Positions 21,748-32,197 of a stretch of DNA of 64,000 nt are shown here, in pieces. The DNA lies in the NCBI GenBank assembly GCA_947095535.1, contig OX352772.1, positions 142,548,660 through 142,612,659 of the forward strand. The letters run 5' to 3'. This DNA comes from Poecilobothrus nobilitatus (taxonomy: Eukaryota; Arthropoda; Insecta; Diptera; Dolichopodidae). Position numbers and translations under genes: made by a program. The notes below the pieces were generated by a model. It had not been told where the DNA came from, did no database searches, and saw only the letters and a list, made by a program, of their open reading frames with translations. Each line of letters begins with the position of its first letter. Position 1 is the first letter of the stretch.

Positions 21748-22408
21748 GAGCTTGCGGATTTATTCTTACGAATTGGAAAATTAAGTTCTGTTTGAGTATT
21801 ACCTACTGCTGACCTTAAAACACGTCTTGATGAATTATTCAACTCTTTGCTATTTATAGTTTTTTTTGGTGGTCTTGGGCTATCTAAAGGAACAGTTATA
21901 ATGTCTCCTTTATCAGTTTCAAAATTTGTACATTTTGATTTCTAATTGATTTTCTTTTTCTAAGACGTTCTCCAACTGAAGCAGCTGACAATGCTTTTGT
22001 TAAAACATTTTCCTGAATTTCATCATCAAATACTGCGTCATCAGCTTCTTTTTCATATACTTCTTCTTCTTCAGGAACAACTTGTATTCCAACATTCTTA
22101 TATTCAGGAAAATTCGATTGAGTTTCCGCATCTATATACATTGGTTGTGCACGAGTTTGAATAGCTTTTGTTTCCGTAATTTTTATTTTCTCCTCTTTAT
22201 TTCTATGAAGTTGTTGTTTTTTGTTTCTTATTTTAAATAAATTTTGTCTGTATAAATACCATTTTTGAGTATCCGTGAGATGTTTATTTAACAATATTTT
22301 TTTCATATTTTTATCCAATTCATTGAGTTCAATGTCTGCATTTTGCTTCATTCTTTCATAAATCTCAGGTTTTAAAATTATCATTTTATTAAATGTTGTA
22401 TTATTCAT
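21729..22408 (-). pseudogene. Conserved 226-aa Polinton protein, unit 1, frameshifted
   Basis: The ATG at 22408 reads MNNTTFNKMIILKPEIYERM. A one-base loss in an A-run near 21920 shifts the frame relative to units 2 and 3. N-terminal helices (LDKNMKKILLNKHLTDTQKWYLYRQ cut here at 20 residues: LDKNMKKILLNKHLTDTQKW) are followed by an acidic centre (EEEEVYEKEADD) and a basic end. It is a recognised but uncharacterised Polinton family with the K-MI-L-P start pattern. Confidence 0.75.
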
Positions 22409-22698
22409 TTTATAAAATTTCCGATTATCCCTGATAGTATTGCACCAAGAAGTGTAGGTAAAAATCCACCACGTTGAATAATAATTTTTCTTTTGATATT
22501 TATAGATTTTTTCCGGCAAATAAGTGATCTTAATTCTTTTTTATACTTTCGTAATTGGGTTGCTGCTTTTTTACTCAGATTACAATTACCTTTTAAAATA
22601 TTTAAAGAGATTTCGCAAAATGTTTTTATTACTTCAGGGTCACAGTGTTTTATAATTAAATTCTGGAATTTTGGTTTAGAGGTTTTTAATAGATGCAA
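22405..22698 (-). CDS. Conserved 97-aa Polinton protein with hydrophobic tail, unit 1
   Basis: The open frame contains LLKTSKPKF, HCDPEVIKTFCEISLNILKG, a basic middle and a glycine/hydrophobic C-terminus GGFLPTLLGAILSGIIGN. This family is common in arthropod Polintons, usually between the ATPase and the 226-aa protein. No ATG is present; the frame can only start at TTG (22698) or further upstream. The original start was therefore lost where foreign sequence joins. The end overlaps the next ATG by four bases (ATGA). A membrane-active or scaffolding role is possible. Confidence 0.65.
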   Translation of the reverse strand: MHLLKTSKPKFQNLIIKHCDPEVIKTFCEISLNILKGNCNLSKKAATQLRKYKKELRSLICRKKSINIKRKIIIQRGGFLPTLLGAILSGIIGNFIK

Positions 22699-24180
22699 TA
22701 CCCGAAAAACATTTTAGGATTTTAGTAATGTAAATTAACCAAAGCGTAACCGAGAGTTTATTGGCATTTTACCGACTCAGGTCTGTCTCATGTCTTCAAA
22801 AAAACTGATTTTTGGAACACCTTGGGCGTTCCTCAATGTGCGTAAAAAAACTTTCAACGAAGTTGAAGTTATTTTAGGGTTATTATGTTTGTAATATAAC
22901 TGATAAATACCCTCAGTTATTTTAAAGTTATTAAGACTGAATGTTTCTATATACTATCTCATGGCTTTTATTTGGTTAAATTGTTTAGGAATTAACGTAG
23001 GATAATATGGTTTACTTGACAGTATTGAGTAATTACAAATAACCGACAATTTTTCTGGAATTAACTGATAGAAGTCCAGGCCGTTTTACAGTTGCTAGGG
23101 AATTAGAATTAACATGACGTAAAAAGTATAAATTACAGTGTAAGGTAGTTACAAGTGACCCCCAATTTTTCTAAAAGTAATCTGATAATAATCTAAATTC
23201 TTCAAGTTTCTTTTTCCTTAAAAATTATCACTACTAATCGTTTCTCTATTTTAAAAAGTGATTGCTATATTTAAAATTAAAATAATAGGGTATCTACTAC
23301 AACAGTTGTCCACCAAATTATACTCGGGCTTAGTTCCTTTGGGAAAAAAATAAAAAATTAAATCAAATGTTAAATTCTAGTTGTCTTTTATTTTTAATTT
23401 TTATATACGGTTTATTTACAAAAATCATCTCATACACATCATTACTTCAAAATATTAAAAATAAAAATATTCAAAAAAAGTAGAAATAAAAATATTTAAA
23501 ACAATAAAAATTCAATGTAGAAATTTCTTACAAAAATACAAATAAAATACAATAAAAATTCAATATAAAAATTTATTATTAAAAATACTAATAAAGCAGA
23601 AAGAAAATTATTTAAAAAGATAAAAATTAAATTTAAAAATTGCTTATTAAATATTATATTATTCATAAATTATAATACCATATTATAGTTGCTTTGACGA
23701 TACTTAAATCAACTGAGGAAAATAAATATTATATTTCCAAAGAATTGCAAGAAAAAATTTGAAAATGCGATAAAATTATCTAGATTATCCCCAATATCTT
23801 CAGTTTTGAAAATTAAAGATTATATTTCCAAAGAATTTGCAGATCAAAAGATGGAAAACCAGTATTTGGAAATGAATATAAATAGTGACAATAATTTAGG
23901 AAACAATCTAACAAAGCTAGATTACGTGACATTACCGTCTATCAATCTAAATTGGAATTTTATAGCATCAACAAAAAAAGATGTTACTATAAAAATATAT
24001 ACATTCTACCTCCATTACAATTTTTACAAATTATACTTTTTGTAATTGAGATATGTTTTTTATCTCACAAAACAAAAAATTGTGAGATATGTTTTTTAGA
24101 AAGTCAAAATTTGTGAAAACGTGGTTGGAGAGTTTCAAAAAATTGAAAATAACATTAATTGCACCGGAAATAGTATAAAA
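22699..24180. other. Unrelated spacer X, unit 1 (replaces ATPase region)
   Basis: Starting right after the 97-codon gene, homology with element 2 stops. The next 1.5 kb is AT-rich and contains no Polinton gene. A 79-codon plus-strand frame at 23806-24045 (MKIKDYISKEFADQKMENQY) is conserved in all three units only because they are recent copies; I do not recognise it. An inverted repeat of TTATCTCACAAAAC / TTGTGAGAT type lies near 24050-24085. Confidence 0.55.
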
Positions 24181-24384
24181 ATTAATACCAGAGTTAATAA
24201 CCTCTTTTTTTAATATATTAGCTCCAGACGTAAATATTGGTTTTAAATATCTAAAAAGACCACCGAAAAAGCTCCCTAACCCTCGTCCCCTTTGGTAAGG
24301 TACAATTGAGTGTAACAAAGGACCAATATCCTCAAGACCTTTTTTTGATTGAACTAAATAATATTTGTAGTACGCTCTTTCCAT
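24181..24384 (-). pseudogene. pVI-like gene, unit 2, truncated by the duplication junction
   Basis: The first 68 codons match 20547-20750 (MERAYYKYYL… to NSGIN). At ATTAATA the frame runs into spacer X and continues out of family to 24031. It keeps the amphipathic glycine-rich segment but loses the basic C-terminus. Relative to unit 1, arginine in TSRAN is glycine here. Confidence 0.9.
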
Positions 24385-24430
24385 AATGAATAAAATAAAA
24401 TAATATATTGTTTTGTAAAATCGCTTTTAT

Positions 24431-25404
24431 TTATACTTTTTTAAAATGTAATACAATTTTTGTTGGAATTGAACTATTGGAAAAGTTTATTTTGTATCCA
24501 TATTTATTACATAAAAGTAATGAAATGTTATTAAATGATTTCTCCACATTGCAATATTGAATATTACTGAATTCTTTTACAGTATCAGTGAAAGAGATCT
24601 TAAACACTAAAAAGAGATCTTAAGAAAGTATCAGTGAAAGAGATCTTAAGAGAGTATCAGTGTTAACAGATGTTAAACACCTTATATCTTTATCACCTTC
24701 ACCTATTTTTTGCGGTTCAATTATATCTGTGTATATAAAAAACATATCTGGTTTACTAATCGGAATCAATTGTACACCATCTATAAAAGTTTCGAAAGCT
24801 TCTATTACACGTGATTTATATTTTTAAAAATCTGTAACTTTAAAAGATACTTGATTGAAACATGTTGTCAAAAGTCCTTCGACGGTATATGCGTAATTTG
24901 CTCTTATTTTTATATCTATTTTAGGCTTAGTAACACATATTGTGGTGTAACTTAAATTTTTAGGCATTTCCTCAGCTTTTATTGGTTGTGTATAATGAAC
25001 TTCATCGTTTATAAAATTAAAAATTCCCCAAATCAACTGTCGTTCAACTTCTTTTCTTGTAAACCTATTAAGTGGGCGTATATTTTGAATTAGTGTTGGT
25101 AGTAGAAAAACTTTCATATCATTTGTTTTTCTATGTATGGAATATATGATGTTCCAACTCCTATCATATCTTTCTGCATACCTTTAATAAATATTTGAGT
25201 ACTTTTTTCCCATTCTTCACCATACACATTTGGAACGAAATCATTAACATACATTTCTGAAATACCGACTTTCCAGCTTGAATTACACATGTATTTATTC
25301 ATTTTATTTGTAAAAGATGATAATGAATTTTCTGGATAATAGTTGATAGATGAATCACTGAGTAAAGTGACATAAAATTCATCAATTACTTGTATGTTGT
25401 CCAT
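24431..25404 (-). pseudogene. mCP: Minor capsid (penton-type) protein, unit 2, frameshifted
   Basis: The N-terminal 96 codons (25404-25114) are open and end at MI-stop; the next frame opens at an overlapping ATG (25117) with MKVFLLPTLIQNIRPLN and runs to 24824. Element 2 has a few extra bases at this point (near 45410) that keep both parts in one frame, so this is one gene with a shared deletion and not two genes. A further stop at 24824 and rearranged repeats near 24595-24670 break the C-terminal third. Confidence 0.8.
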
Positions 25405-26066
25405 GAGCTTGCGGATTTATTCTTACGAATTGGAAAATTAAGTTCTGTTTGAGTATTACCTACTGCTGACCTTAAAACACGTCTTGATGAATTATTCAAC
25501 TCTTTGCGATTTATAGTTTTTTTTGGTGGGCTTGGGCTATCTAAAGGAACAGTTATAATGTCTCCTTTATCAGTTTCAAAAATTTGTACATTTTGATTTC
25601 TAATTGATTTTCTTTTTCTAAGACGTTCTCCAACTGAAGCAGCTGACAATGCTTTTGTTAAAACATTTTCCTGAATTTCATCATCAAATACTGCGTCATC
25701 AGCTTCTTTTTCATATACTTCTTCTTCTTCAGGAACAACTTGTATTCCAACATTCTTATATTCAGGAAAATTCGATTGAGTTTCCGCATCTATATACATT
25801 GGTTGTGCACGAGTTTGAATAGCTTTTGTTTCCGTAATTTTTATTTTCTCCTCTTTATTTCTATGAAGTTGTCGTTTTTTGTTTCTTATTTTAAATAAAT
25901 TTTGTCTGTATAAATACCATTTTTGAGTATCCGTGAGATGTTTATTTAACAATATTTTTTTCATATTTTTATCCAATTCATTGAGTTCAATGTCTGCATT
26001 TTGCTTCATTCTTTCATAAATCTCAGGTTTTAAAATTATCATTTTATTAAATGTTGTATTATTCAT
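25386..26066 (-). CDS. Conserved 226-aa Polinton protein, unit 2, intact
   Basis: Full-length version of the family broken at 21729-22408. Helical N-terminus (residues 1-75), acidic middle with EEEEVYEKEADDAVFDDE (about 130-150), ASVGERLRKRKSIRN, then a serine/proline stretch (VPLDSPSPPKK) and RVLRSAVGNTQTELNFP near the end. Start ATG overlaps the stop of the 97-codon gene (ATGA); stop overlaps the minor capsid start by 19 bases. Role unknown; position among capsid genes suggests virion assembly. Confidence 0.8.
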   Translation of the reverse strand: MNNTTFNKMIILKPEIYERMKQNADIELNELDKNMKKILLNKHLTDTQKWYLYRQNLFKIRNKKRQLHRNKEEKIKITETKAIQTRAQPMYIDAETQSNFPEYKNVGIQVVPEEEEVYEKEADDAVFDDEIQENVLTKALSAASVGERLRKRKSIRNQNVQIFETDKGDIITVPLDSPSPPKKTINRKELNNSSRRVLRSAVGNTQTELNFPIRKNKSASSWTTYK

Positions 26067-26356
26067 TTTATAAAATTTCCGATTATCCCTGATAGTATTG
26101 CACCAAGAAGTGTAGGTAAAAATCCACCACGTTGAATAATAATTTTTCTTTTGCTATTTATAGATTTTTTCCGGCAAATAAGTGATCTTAATTCTTTTTT
26201 ATACTTTCGTAATTGGGTTGCTGCTTTTTTACTCAGATTACAATTACCTTTTAAAATATTTAAAGAGATTTCGCAAAATGTTTTTATTACTTCAGGGTCA
26301 CAGTGTTTTATAATTACTTTCTGGAATTTTGGTTTAGAGGTTTTTAATAGGTGCAA
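26063..26356 (-). CDS. Conserved 97-aa Polinton protein with hydrophobic tail, unit 2
   Basis: Same as 22405-22698 except for a few residues (KFQKVIIKHC here). It also lacks an ATG, using TTG as the only in-frame candidate near the edge of the homologous part. Hydrophobic tail GGFLPTLLGAILSGIIGN retained. Confidence 0.65.
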   Translation of the reverse strand: MHLLKTSKPKFQKVIIKHCDPEVIKTFCEISLNILKGNCNLSKKAATQLRKYKKELRSLICRKKSINSKRKIIIQRGGFLPTLLGAILSGIIGNFIK

Positions 26357-27891
26357 TACCCGAAAAACATTTTAGGATTTTAGTAATGTAAATTAACCAA
26401 AGCGTAACCGAGAGTTTATTGGCATTTTACCGACTCAGGTCTGTCTCATGTCTTCAAAAAAACTGATTTTTGGAACACCTTGGGCGTTCCTCAATGTGCG
26501 TAAAAAAACTTTCAACGAAGTTGAAGTTATTTTAGGGTTATTATGTTTGTAATATAACTGATAAATACCCTCAGTTATTTTAAAGTTATTAAGACTGAAT
26601 GTTTCTATATACTATCTCATGGCTTTTATTTGGTTAAATTGTTTAGGAATTAACGTAGGATAATATGGTTTAATTGACAGTATTGAGTAATTACAAATAA
26701 CCGACAATTTTTCTGGAATTAAGTGATAGAAGTCCAGGCAGTTTTACAGTTGCTAGGGAATTAGAATTAACATGACGTAAAAAGAATTAACATTAATTCT
26801 AACAGGAATTAGAATTAACATGACGAATTACATGACGTATAAATTACAGTGTAAGGTAGTTACAAGTGACCCCCAATTTTTCTAAAAGTAATCTGATAAT
26901 AATCTAAATTCTTCAAGTTTCTTTTTCCTTAAAAATTATCACTACTAATCGTTTCTCTATTTTAAAAAGTGATTGCTATATTTAAAATTAAAATAATAGG
27001 GTATCTACTACAACAGTTGTCCACCAAATTATACTCGGGCTTAGTTCCTTTGGGAAAAAAATAAAAAATTAAATCAAATGTTAAATTCTAGTTGTCTTTT
27101 ATTTTTAATTTTTATATACGGTTTATATACAAAAATCATCTCATACACATCATTACTTCAAAATATTAAAAATAAAAATATTCAAAAAAAGTAGAAATAA
27201 AAATATTTAAAACAATAAAAATTCAATGTAGAAATTTCTTACAAAAATACAAATAAAATACAATAAAAATTCAATATAAAAATTTATTATTAAAAATACT
27301 AATAAAGCAGAAAGAAAATTATTTAAAAAGATAAAAATTAAATTTAAAAATTGCTTATTAAATATTATATTATTCATAAATTATAATACCATATTATAGT
27401 TGCTTTGACGATACTTAAATCAACTGAGGAAAATAAATATTATATTTCCAAAGAATTGCAAGGAAAAATTTGAAAATGCGATAAAATTATCTAGATTATC
27501 CCCAATATCTTCAGTTTTGAAAATTAAAGATTATATTTCCAAAGAATTTGCAGATCAAAAGATGGAAAACCAGTATTTGGAAATGAATATAAATAGTGAC
27601 AATAATTTAGGAAACAATCTAACAAAGCTAGATTACGTGACATTACCGTCTATCAATCTAAATTGGAATTTTATAGCATCAACAAAAAAAGATGTTACTA
27701 TAAAAATATATACATTCTACCTCCATTACAATTTTTACAAATTATACTTTTTGTAATTGAGATATGTTTTTTATCTCACAAAACAAAAAATTGTGAGATA
27801 TGTTTTTTAGAAAGTCAAAATTTGTGAAAACGTGGTTGGAGAGTTTCAAAAAATTGAAAATAACATTAATTGCACCGGAAATAGTATAAAA
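26357..27891. other. Spacer X, unit 2
   Basis: Copy of 22699-24180 with an extra stretch of about 50 bp near 26785-26837 made of AGAATTAACATGACG-type repeats. The 79-codon frame is at 27517-27756. No gene recognised. Confidence 0.55.
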
Positions 27892-28095
27892 ATTAATACC
27901 AGAGTTAATAACCTCTTTTTTTAATATATTAGCTCCAGACGTAAATATTGGTTTTAAATATCTAAAAAGACCACCGAAAAAGCTCCCTAACCCTCGTCCC
28001 CTTTGGTAAGGTACAATTGAGTGTAACAAAGGACCAATATCCTCAAGACCTTTTTTTGATTGAACTAAATAATATTTGTAGTACGCTCTTTCCAT
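27892..28095 (-). pseudogene. pVI-like gene, unit 3, truncated by the duplication junction
   Basis: Same structure as 24181-24384: the N-terminal 68 codons, then the ATTAATA junction into spacer X. The shared glycine (TSGAN) links it to unit 2, while unit 1 has arginine. Confidence 0.9.
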
Positions 28096-28141
28096 AATGA
28101 ATAAAATAAAATAATATATTGTTTTGTAAAATCGCTTTTAT

Positions 28142-29116
28142 TTATACTTTTTTAAAATGTAATACAATTTTTGTTGGAATTGAACTATTGGAAAAGTTTA
28201 TTTTGTATCCATATTTATTACATAAAAGTAATGAAATGTTATTAAATGATTTCTCCACATTGCAATATTGAATATTACTGAATTCTTTTACAGTATCAGT
28301 GAAAGAGATCTTAAACACTTAAAAAGAGATCTTAAGAGAGTATCAGTGAAAGAGATCTTAAGAGAGTATCAGTGTTAACAGATGTTAAACACCTTATATC
28401 TTTATCACCTTCACCTATTTTTTGCGGTTCAATTATATCTGTGTATATAAAAAACATATCTGGTTTACTAATGGGAATCAATTGTACACCATCTATAAAA
28501 GTTTTGAAAGCTTCTATTACACGTGATTTATATTTTTAAAAATCTGTAACTTTAAAAGATACTTGATTGAAACATGTTGTCAAAAGTCCTTCGACGGTAT
28601 ATGCGTAATTTGCTCTTATTTTTATATCTATTTTAGGCTTAGTAACACATATTGTGGTGTAACTTAAATTTTTAGGCATCTCCTCAGCTTTTATTGGTTA
28701 TGTATAATGAACTTCATCGTTTATAAAATTAAAAATTCCCCAAATCAACTGTCGTTCAACTTCTTTTCTTGTAAACCTATTAAGTGGGCGTATATTTTGA
28801 ATTAGTGTTGGTAGTAGAAAAACTTTCATATCATTTGTTTTTCTATGTATGGAATATATGATGTTCCAACTCCTATCATATCTTTCTGCATACCTTTAAT
28901 AAATATTTGAGTACTTTTTTCCCATTCTTCACCATACACATTTGGAACGAAATCATTAACATACATTTCTGAAATACCGACTTTCCAGCTTGAATCACAC
29001 ATGTATTTATTCATTTTATTTGTAAAAGATAATAATGAATTTTCTGGATAATAGTTGATAGATGAATCACTGAGTAAAGTGACATAAAATTCATCAATTA
29101 CTTGTATGTTGTCCAT
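28142..29116 (-). pseudogene. mCP: Minor capsid (penton-type) protein, unit 3, frameshifted
   Basis: Same break at ATATGAAAG as units 1 and 2. The N-terminal 96 codons are open (29116-28826). Further stops downstream; for example GGTTATGTATAATG, shared with unit 1, replaces unit 2's GGTTGTGTATAATG. C-terminal KIVLHFKK ends at 28142. Confidence 0.8.
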
Positions 29117-29778
29117 GAGCTTGCGGATTTATTCTTACGAATTGGAAAATTAAGTTCTGTTTGAGTATTACCTACTGCTGACCTTAAAACACGTCTTGAT
29201 GAATTATTCAACTCTTTGCTATTTATAGTTTTTTTTGGTGGGCTTGGGCTATCTAAAGGAACAGTTATAATGTCTCCTGTATCAGTTTCAAAAATTTGTA
29301 CATTTTGATTTCTAATTGATTTTCTTTTTCTAAGACGTTCTCCAACTGAAGCAGCTGACAATGCTTTTGTTAAAACATTTTCCTGAATTTCATCATCAAA
29401 TACTGCGTCATCAGCTTCTTTTTCATATACTTCTTCTTCTTCAGGAACAACTTGTATTCCAACATTCTTATATTCAGGAAAATTCGATTGAGTTTCCGCA
29501 TCTATATACATTGGTTGTGCACGAGTTTGAATAGCTTTTGTTTCCGTAATTTTTATTTTCTCCTCTTTATTTCTATGAAGTTGTCGTTTTTTGTTTCTTA
29601 TTTTAAATAAATTTTGTCTGTATAAATACCATTTTTGAGTATCCGTGAGATGTTTATTTAACAATATTTTTTTCATATTTTTATCCAATTCATTGAGTTC
29701 AATGTCTGCATTTTGCTTCATTCTTTCATAAATCTCAGGTTTTAAAATTATCATTTTATTAAATGTTGTATTATTCAT
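29098..29778 (-). CDS. Conserved 226-aa Polinton protein, unit 3, intact
   Basis: Differs from unit 2 at a few positions (FETDTGD here against FETDKGD; KTINSKEL here against KTINRKEL). Domain layout and start/stop overlaps are the same as in unit 2. Two intact copies side by side is unusual for a Polinton. Confidence 0.8.
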   Translation of the reverse strand: MNNTTFNKMIILKPEIYERMKQNADIELNELDKNMKKILLNKHLTDTQKWYLYRQNLFKIRNKKRQLHRNKEEKIKITETKAIQTRAQPMYIDAETQSNFPEYKNVGIQVVPEEEEVYEKEADDAVFDDEIQENVLTKALSAASVGERLRKRKSIRNQNVQIFETDTGDIITVPLDSPSPPKKTINSKELNNSSRRVLRSAVGNTQTELNFPIRKNKSASSWTTYK

Positions 29779-30068
29779 TTTATAAAATTTCCGATTATCC
29801 CTGATAGTATTGCACCAAGAAGTGTAGGTAAAAATCCACCACGTTGAATAATAATTTTTCTTTTGCTATTTATAGATTTTTTCCGGCAAATAAGTGATCT
29901 TAATTCTTTTTTATACTTTCGTAATTGGGTTGCTGCTTTTTTACTCAGATTACAATTACCTTTTAAAATATTTAAAGAGATTTCGCAAAATGTTTTTATT
30001 ACTTCAGGGTCACAGTGTTTTATAATTACTTTCTGGAATTTTGGTTTAGAGGTTTTTAATAGGTGCAA
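29775..30068 (-). CDS. Conserved 97-aa Polinton protein with hydrophobic tail, unit 3
   Basis: Identical in layout to the unit 2 copy, with no ATG start and the same GGFLPTLLGAILSGIIGN tail; four-base overlap with the next start. Confidence 0.65.
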   Translation of the reverse strand: MHLLKTSKPKFQKVIIKHCDPEVIKTFCEISLNILKGNCNLSKKAATQLRKYKKELRSLICRKKSINSKRKIIIQRGGFLPTLLGAILSGIIGNFIK

Positions 30069-31650
30069 TACCCGAAAAACATTTTAGGATTTTAGTAATG
30101 TAAATTAACCAAAGCGTAACCGAGAGTTTATTGGCATTTTACCGACTCAGGTCTGTCTCATGTCTTCAAAAAAACTGATTTTTGGAACACCTTGGGCGTT
30201 CCTCAATGTGCGTAAAAAAACTTTCAACGAAGTTGTAGTTATTTTAGGGTTATTATGTTTGTAATATAACTGATAAATACCCTCAGTTATTTTAAAGTTA
30301 TTAAGACTGAATGTTTCTATATACTATCTCATGGCTTTTATTTGGTTAAATTGTTTAGGAATTAACGTAGGATAATATGGTTTAATTGACAGTATTGAGT
30401 AATTACAAATAACCGACAATTTTTCTGGAATTAACTGATAGAAGTCCAGGCCATTTTACAGTTGCTAGGGAATTAGAATTAACATGACGTAAAAAGTATA
30501 AATTACAGTGTAAGGTAGTTACAAGTGACCCCCAATTTTTCTAAAAGTAATCTGATAATAATCTAAATTCTTCAAGTTTCGTTTTCCTTAAAAATTATCA
30601 CTACTAATCGTTTCTCTATTTTAAAAAGTGATTGCTATATTTAAAATTAAAATAATAGGGTATCTACTACAACAGTTGTCCACTAAATTATACTCTGGCT
30701 TAGTTCCTTTGGGAAAAAAATAAAAAATTAAATCAAATGTTAAATTCTAGTTGTCTTTTATTTTTAATTTTTATATACGGTTTATATACAAAAATCATCT
30801 CATACACATCATTACTTCAAAATATTAAAAATAAAAATATTCAAAAAAAGTAGAAATAAAAATATTTAAAACAATAAAAATTCAATGTAGAAATTTCTTA
30901 CAAAAATACAAATAAAATACAATAAAAATTCAATATAAAAATTTATTATTAAAAATACTAATAAAGCAGAAAGAAAATTATTTTAAAAGATAAAAATTAA
31001 ATTTAAAAATTGCTTATTAAATATTATATTATTCATAAATTATAATACCATATTATAGTTGCTTTGACGATACTTAAATCAACTGAGGAAAATAAATATT
31101 ATATTTCCAAAGAATTGCAAGGAAAAATTTGAAAATGCGATAAAATTATCTAGATTATCCCCAATATCTTCAGTTTTGAAAATTAAAGATTATATTTCCA
31201 AAGAATTTGCAGATCAAAAGATGGAAAACCAGTATTTGGAAATGAATATAAATAGTGACAATAATTTAGGAAACAATCTAACAAAACTAGATTGCGTGAC
31301 ATTACCGTCTATCAATCTAAATTGGAATTTTATAGCATCAACAAAAAAAGATGTTACTATAAAAATATATACATTCTACCTCCATTACAATTTTTACAAA
31401 TTATACTTTTTGTAATTGAGATATGTTTTTTATCTCACAAAACAAAAAATTGTGAGATATGTTTTTTAGAAAGTCAAAATTTGTGAAAACGTGGTTGGAG
31501 AGTTTCAAAAAATTGAAAATAACATTAATTGCACCCGAAATAGTATAAAAATTAATATTGAAGAAAATATAAATAACATCGAAAAAGATGTAAAAATAAA
31601 TAATGAAGAAGTTACTATAACTGAGAAGATATTTGATAGTAACTATGAGA
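30069..31650. other. Spacer X, unit 3, running on to the exonuclease-like remnant
   Basis: Copy of the spacer, with the 79-codon frame at 31176-31415. After 31557 it continues with about 90 bases (GAAGAAAATATAAATAACATC onward, trimmed) absent from units 1 and 2. This is the natural right flank and shows where the duplicated segment originally ended. Polinton homology resumes near 31651. Confidence 0.55.
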
Positions 31651-32112
31651 AGATTTTTGCAAGGAAATGAAAAACAATATTTCCTAAAAGAGTTAGCCAT
31701 ACTTGAAAAAGGAAGTTTAATTCCAACTGTGTATCATTTCAAAGCACGGTACCCCGCAGAAGAGCTTAGTCAAGATGTGAAATATAATAACCAGTATTGC
31801 GAAAATAAAATAAATGGACTTAAATGGAATAACGGTTTAGTTGAATATTTAGATGTAAATGTATATTAAAACACTATTTAGAGTCAGCGGAAAAAATTTA
31901 TTTTAAAGGAGAACAAAAAAAAAATGTTCCTTCAAAAGTACATTGACAGTGTTAAAATAGAAGATCTAAGCAGAGACTTGCCATCATTACAAAATATTGA
32001 AAACTTTAATTCAAATTGTCCTATACACTTATCAAACAAGAATTTCAGATGTGCTGTTAAAAATTGTTTTAATGTATATATGCATCTTTTAAAAGAAAAA
32101 ATGTTAGATTAA
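31651..32112 (+). pseudogene. Conserved Polinton protein (exonuclease-like candidate), C-terminal remnant
   Basis: Matches 47378-47918 of element 2 from LQGNEKQYFLKELAILEKG onward; the N-terminus (including the VDLQ motif) has been replaced by spacer X. HFKARYPAEEL and NQYCENKINGLKWNNG follow; a one-base loss near 31853 and an expanded A-run near 31915 shift frames; the end has CPIHLSNKNFRCAVKNC. The family is widespread in arthropod Polintons with a VDLQ…KELA…HF signature; an RNase H-like nuclease fold has been my working guess, without proof. Confidence 0.6.
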
Positions 32113-32197
32113 GACCATCAATTTTCATACTTGCACAATATGAATTTAAATAACAAAAAAAAAAGTTTACTTCAACATAAAACAAGATATTCACGTT

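Larger units (their letters stand above)
20547..31557. repeat. Tandem triplication of a 3.6-3.7 kb block inside Polinton 1
   Basis: Unit boundaries fall on the 7-mer ATTAATA at 20547, 24181, 27892 and 31551, giving periods of 3634, 3711 and 3659 bp. Each unit contains a 5'-truncated part of the pVI-like gene, the minor capsid gene, the 226-codon gene, the 97-codon gene and about 1.5 kb of unrelated sequence. The units are nearly identical. Differences are single bases plus an extra stretch of about 50 bp in unit 2 near 26785-26837 and small indels near 20955, 24605 and 28315. Confidence 0.95.

Noticed and set aside
21803..21830. AGTAGGTAATAC inside the 226-codon gene as a cryptic Polinton tip
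   Set aside because: The match to the tip AGTAGGTAAT is limited to ten bases in coding sequence and has no terminal-repeat context.
23806..24045. 79-codon frame repeated three times (23806, 27517, 31176) as a conserved gene
   Set aside because: Its conservation is explained by the recent tandem triplication. There is no independent copy in elements 2 or 3 and no recognised family.
25117..25117. Two separate overlapping genes for the minor capsid protein (MDNIQ… and MKVFLL…)
   Set aside because: Element 2 carries both parts in one frame at the same place, so the second ATG is a by-product of a deletion.
20547..31557. CRISPR-like array
   Set aside because: The units are 3.6 kb, contain genes and have no short repeat-spacer pattern; the window is eukaryotic.
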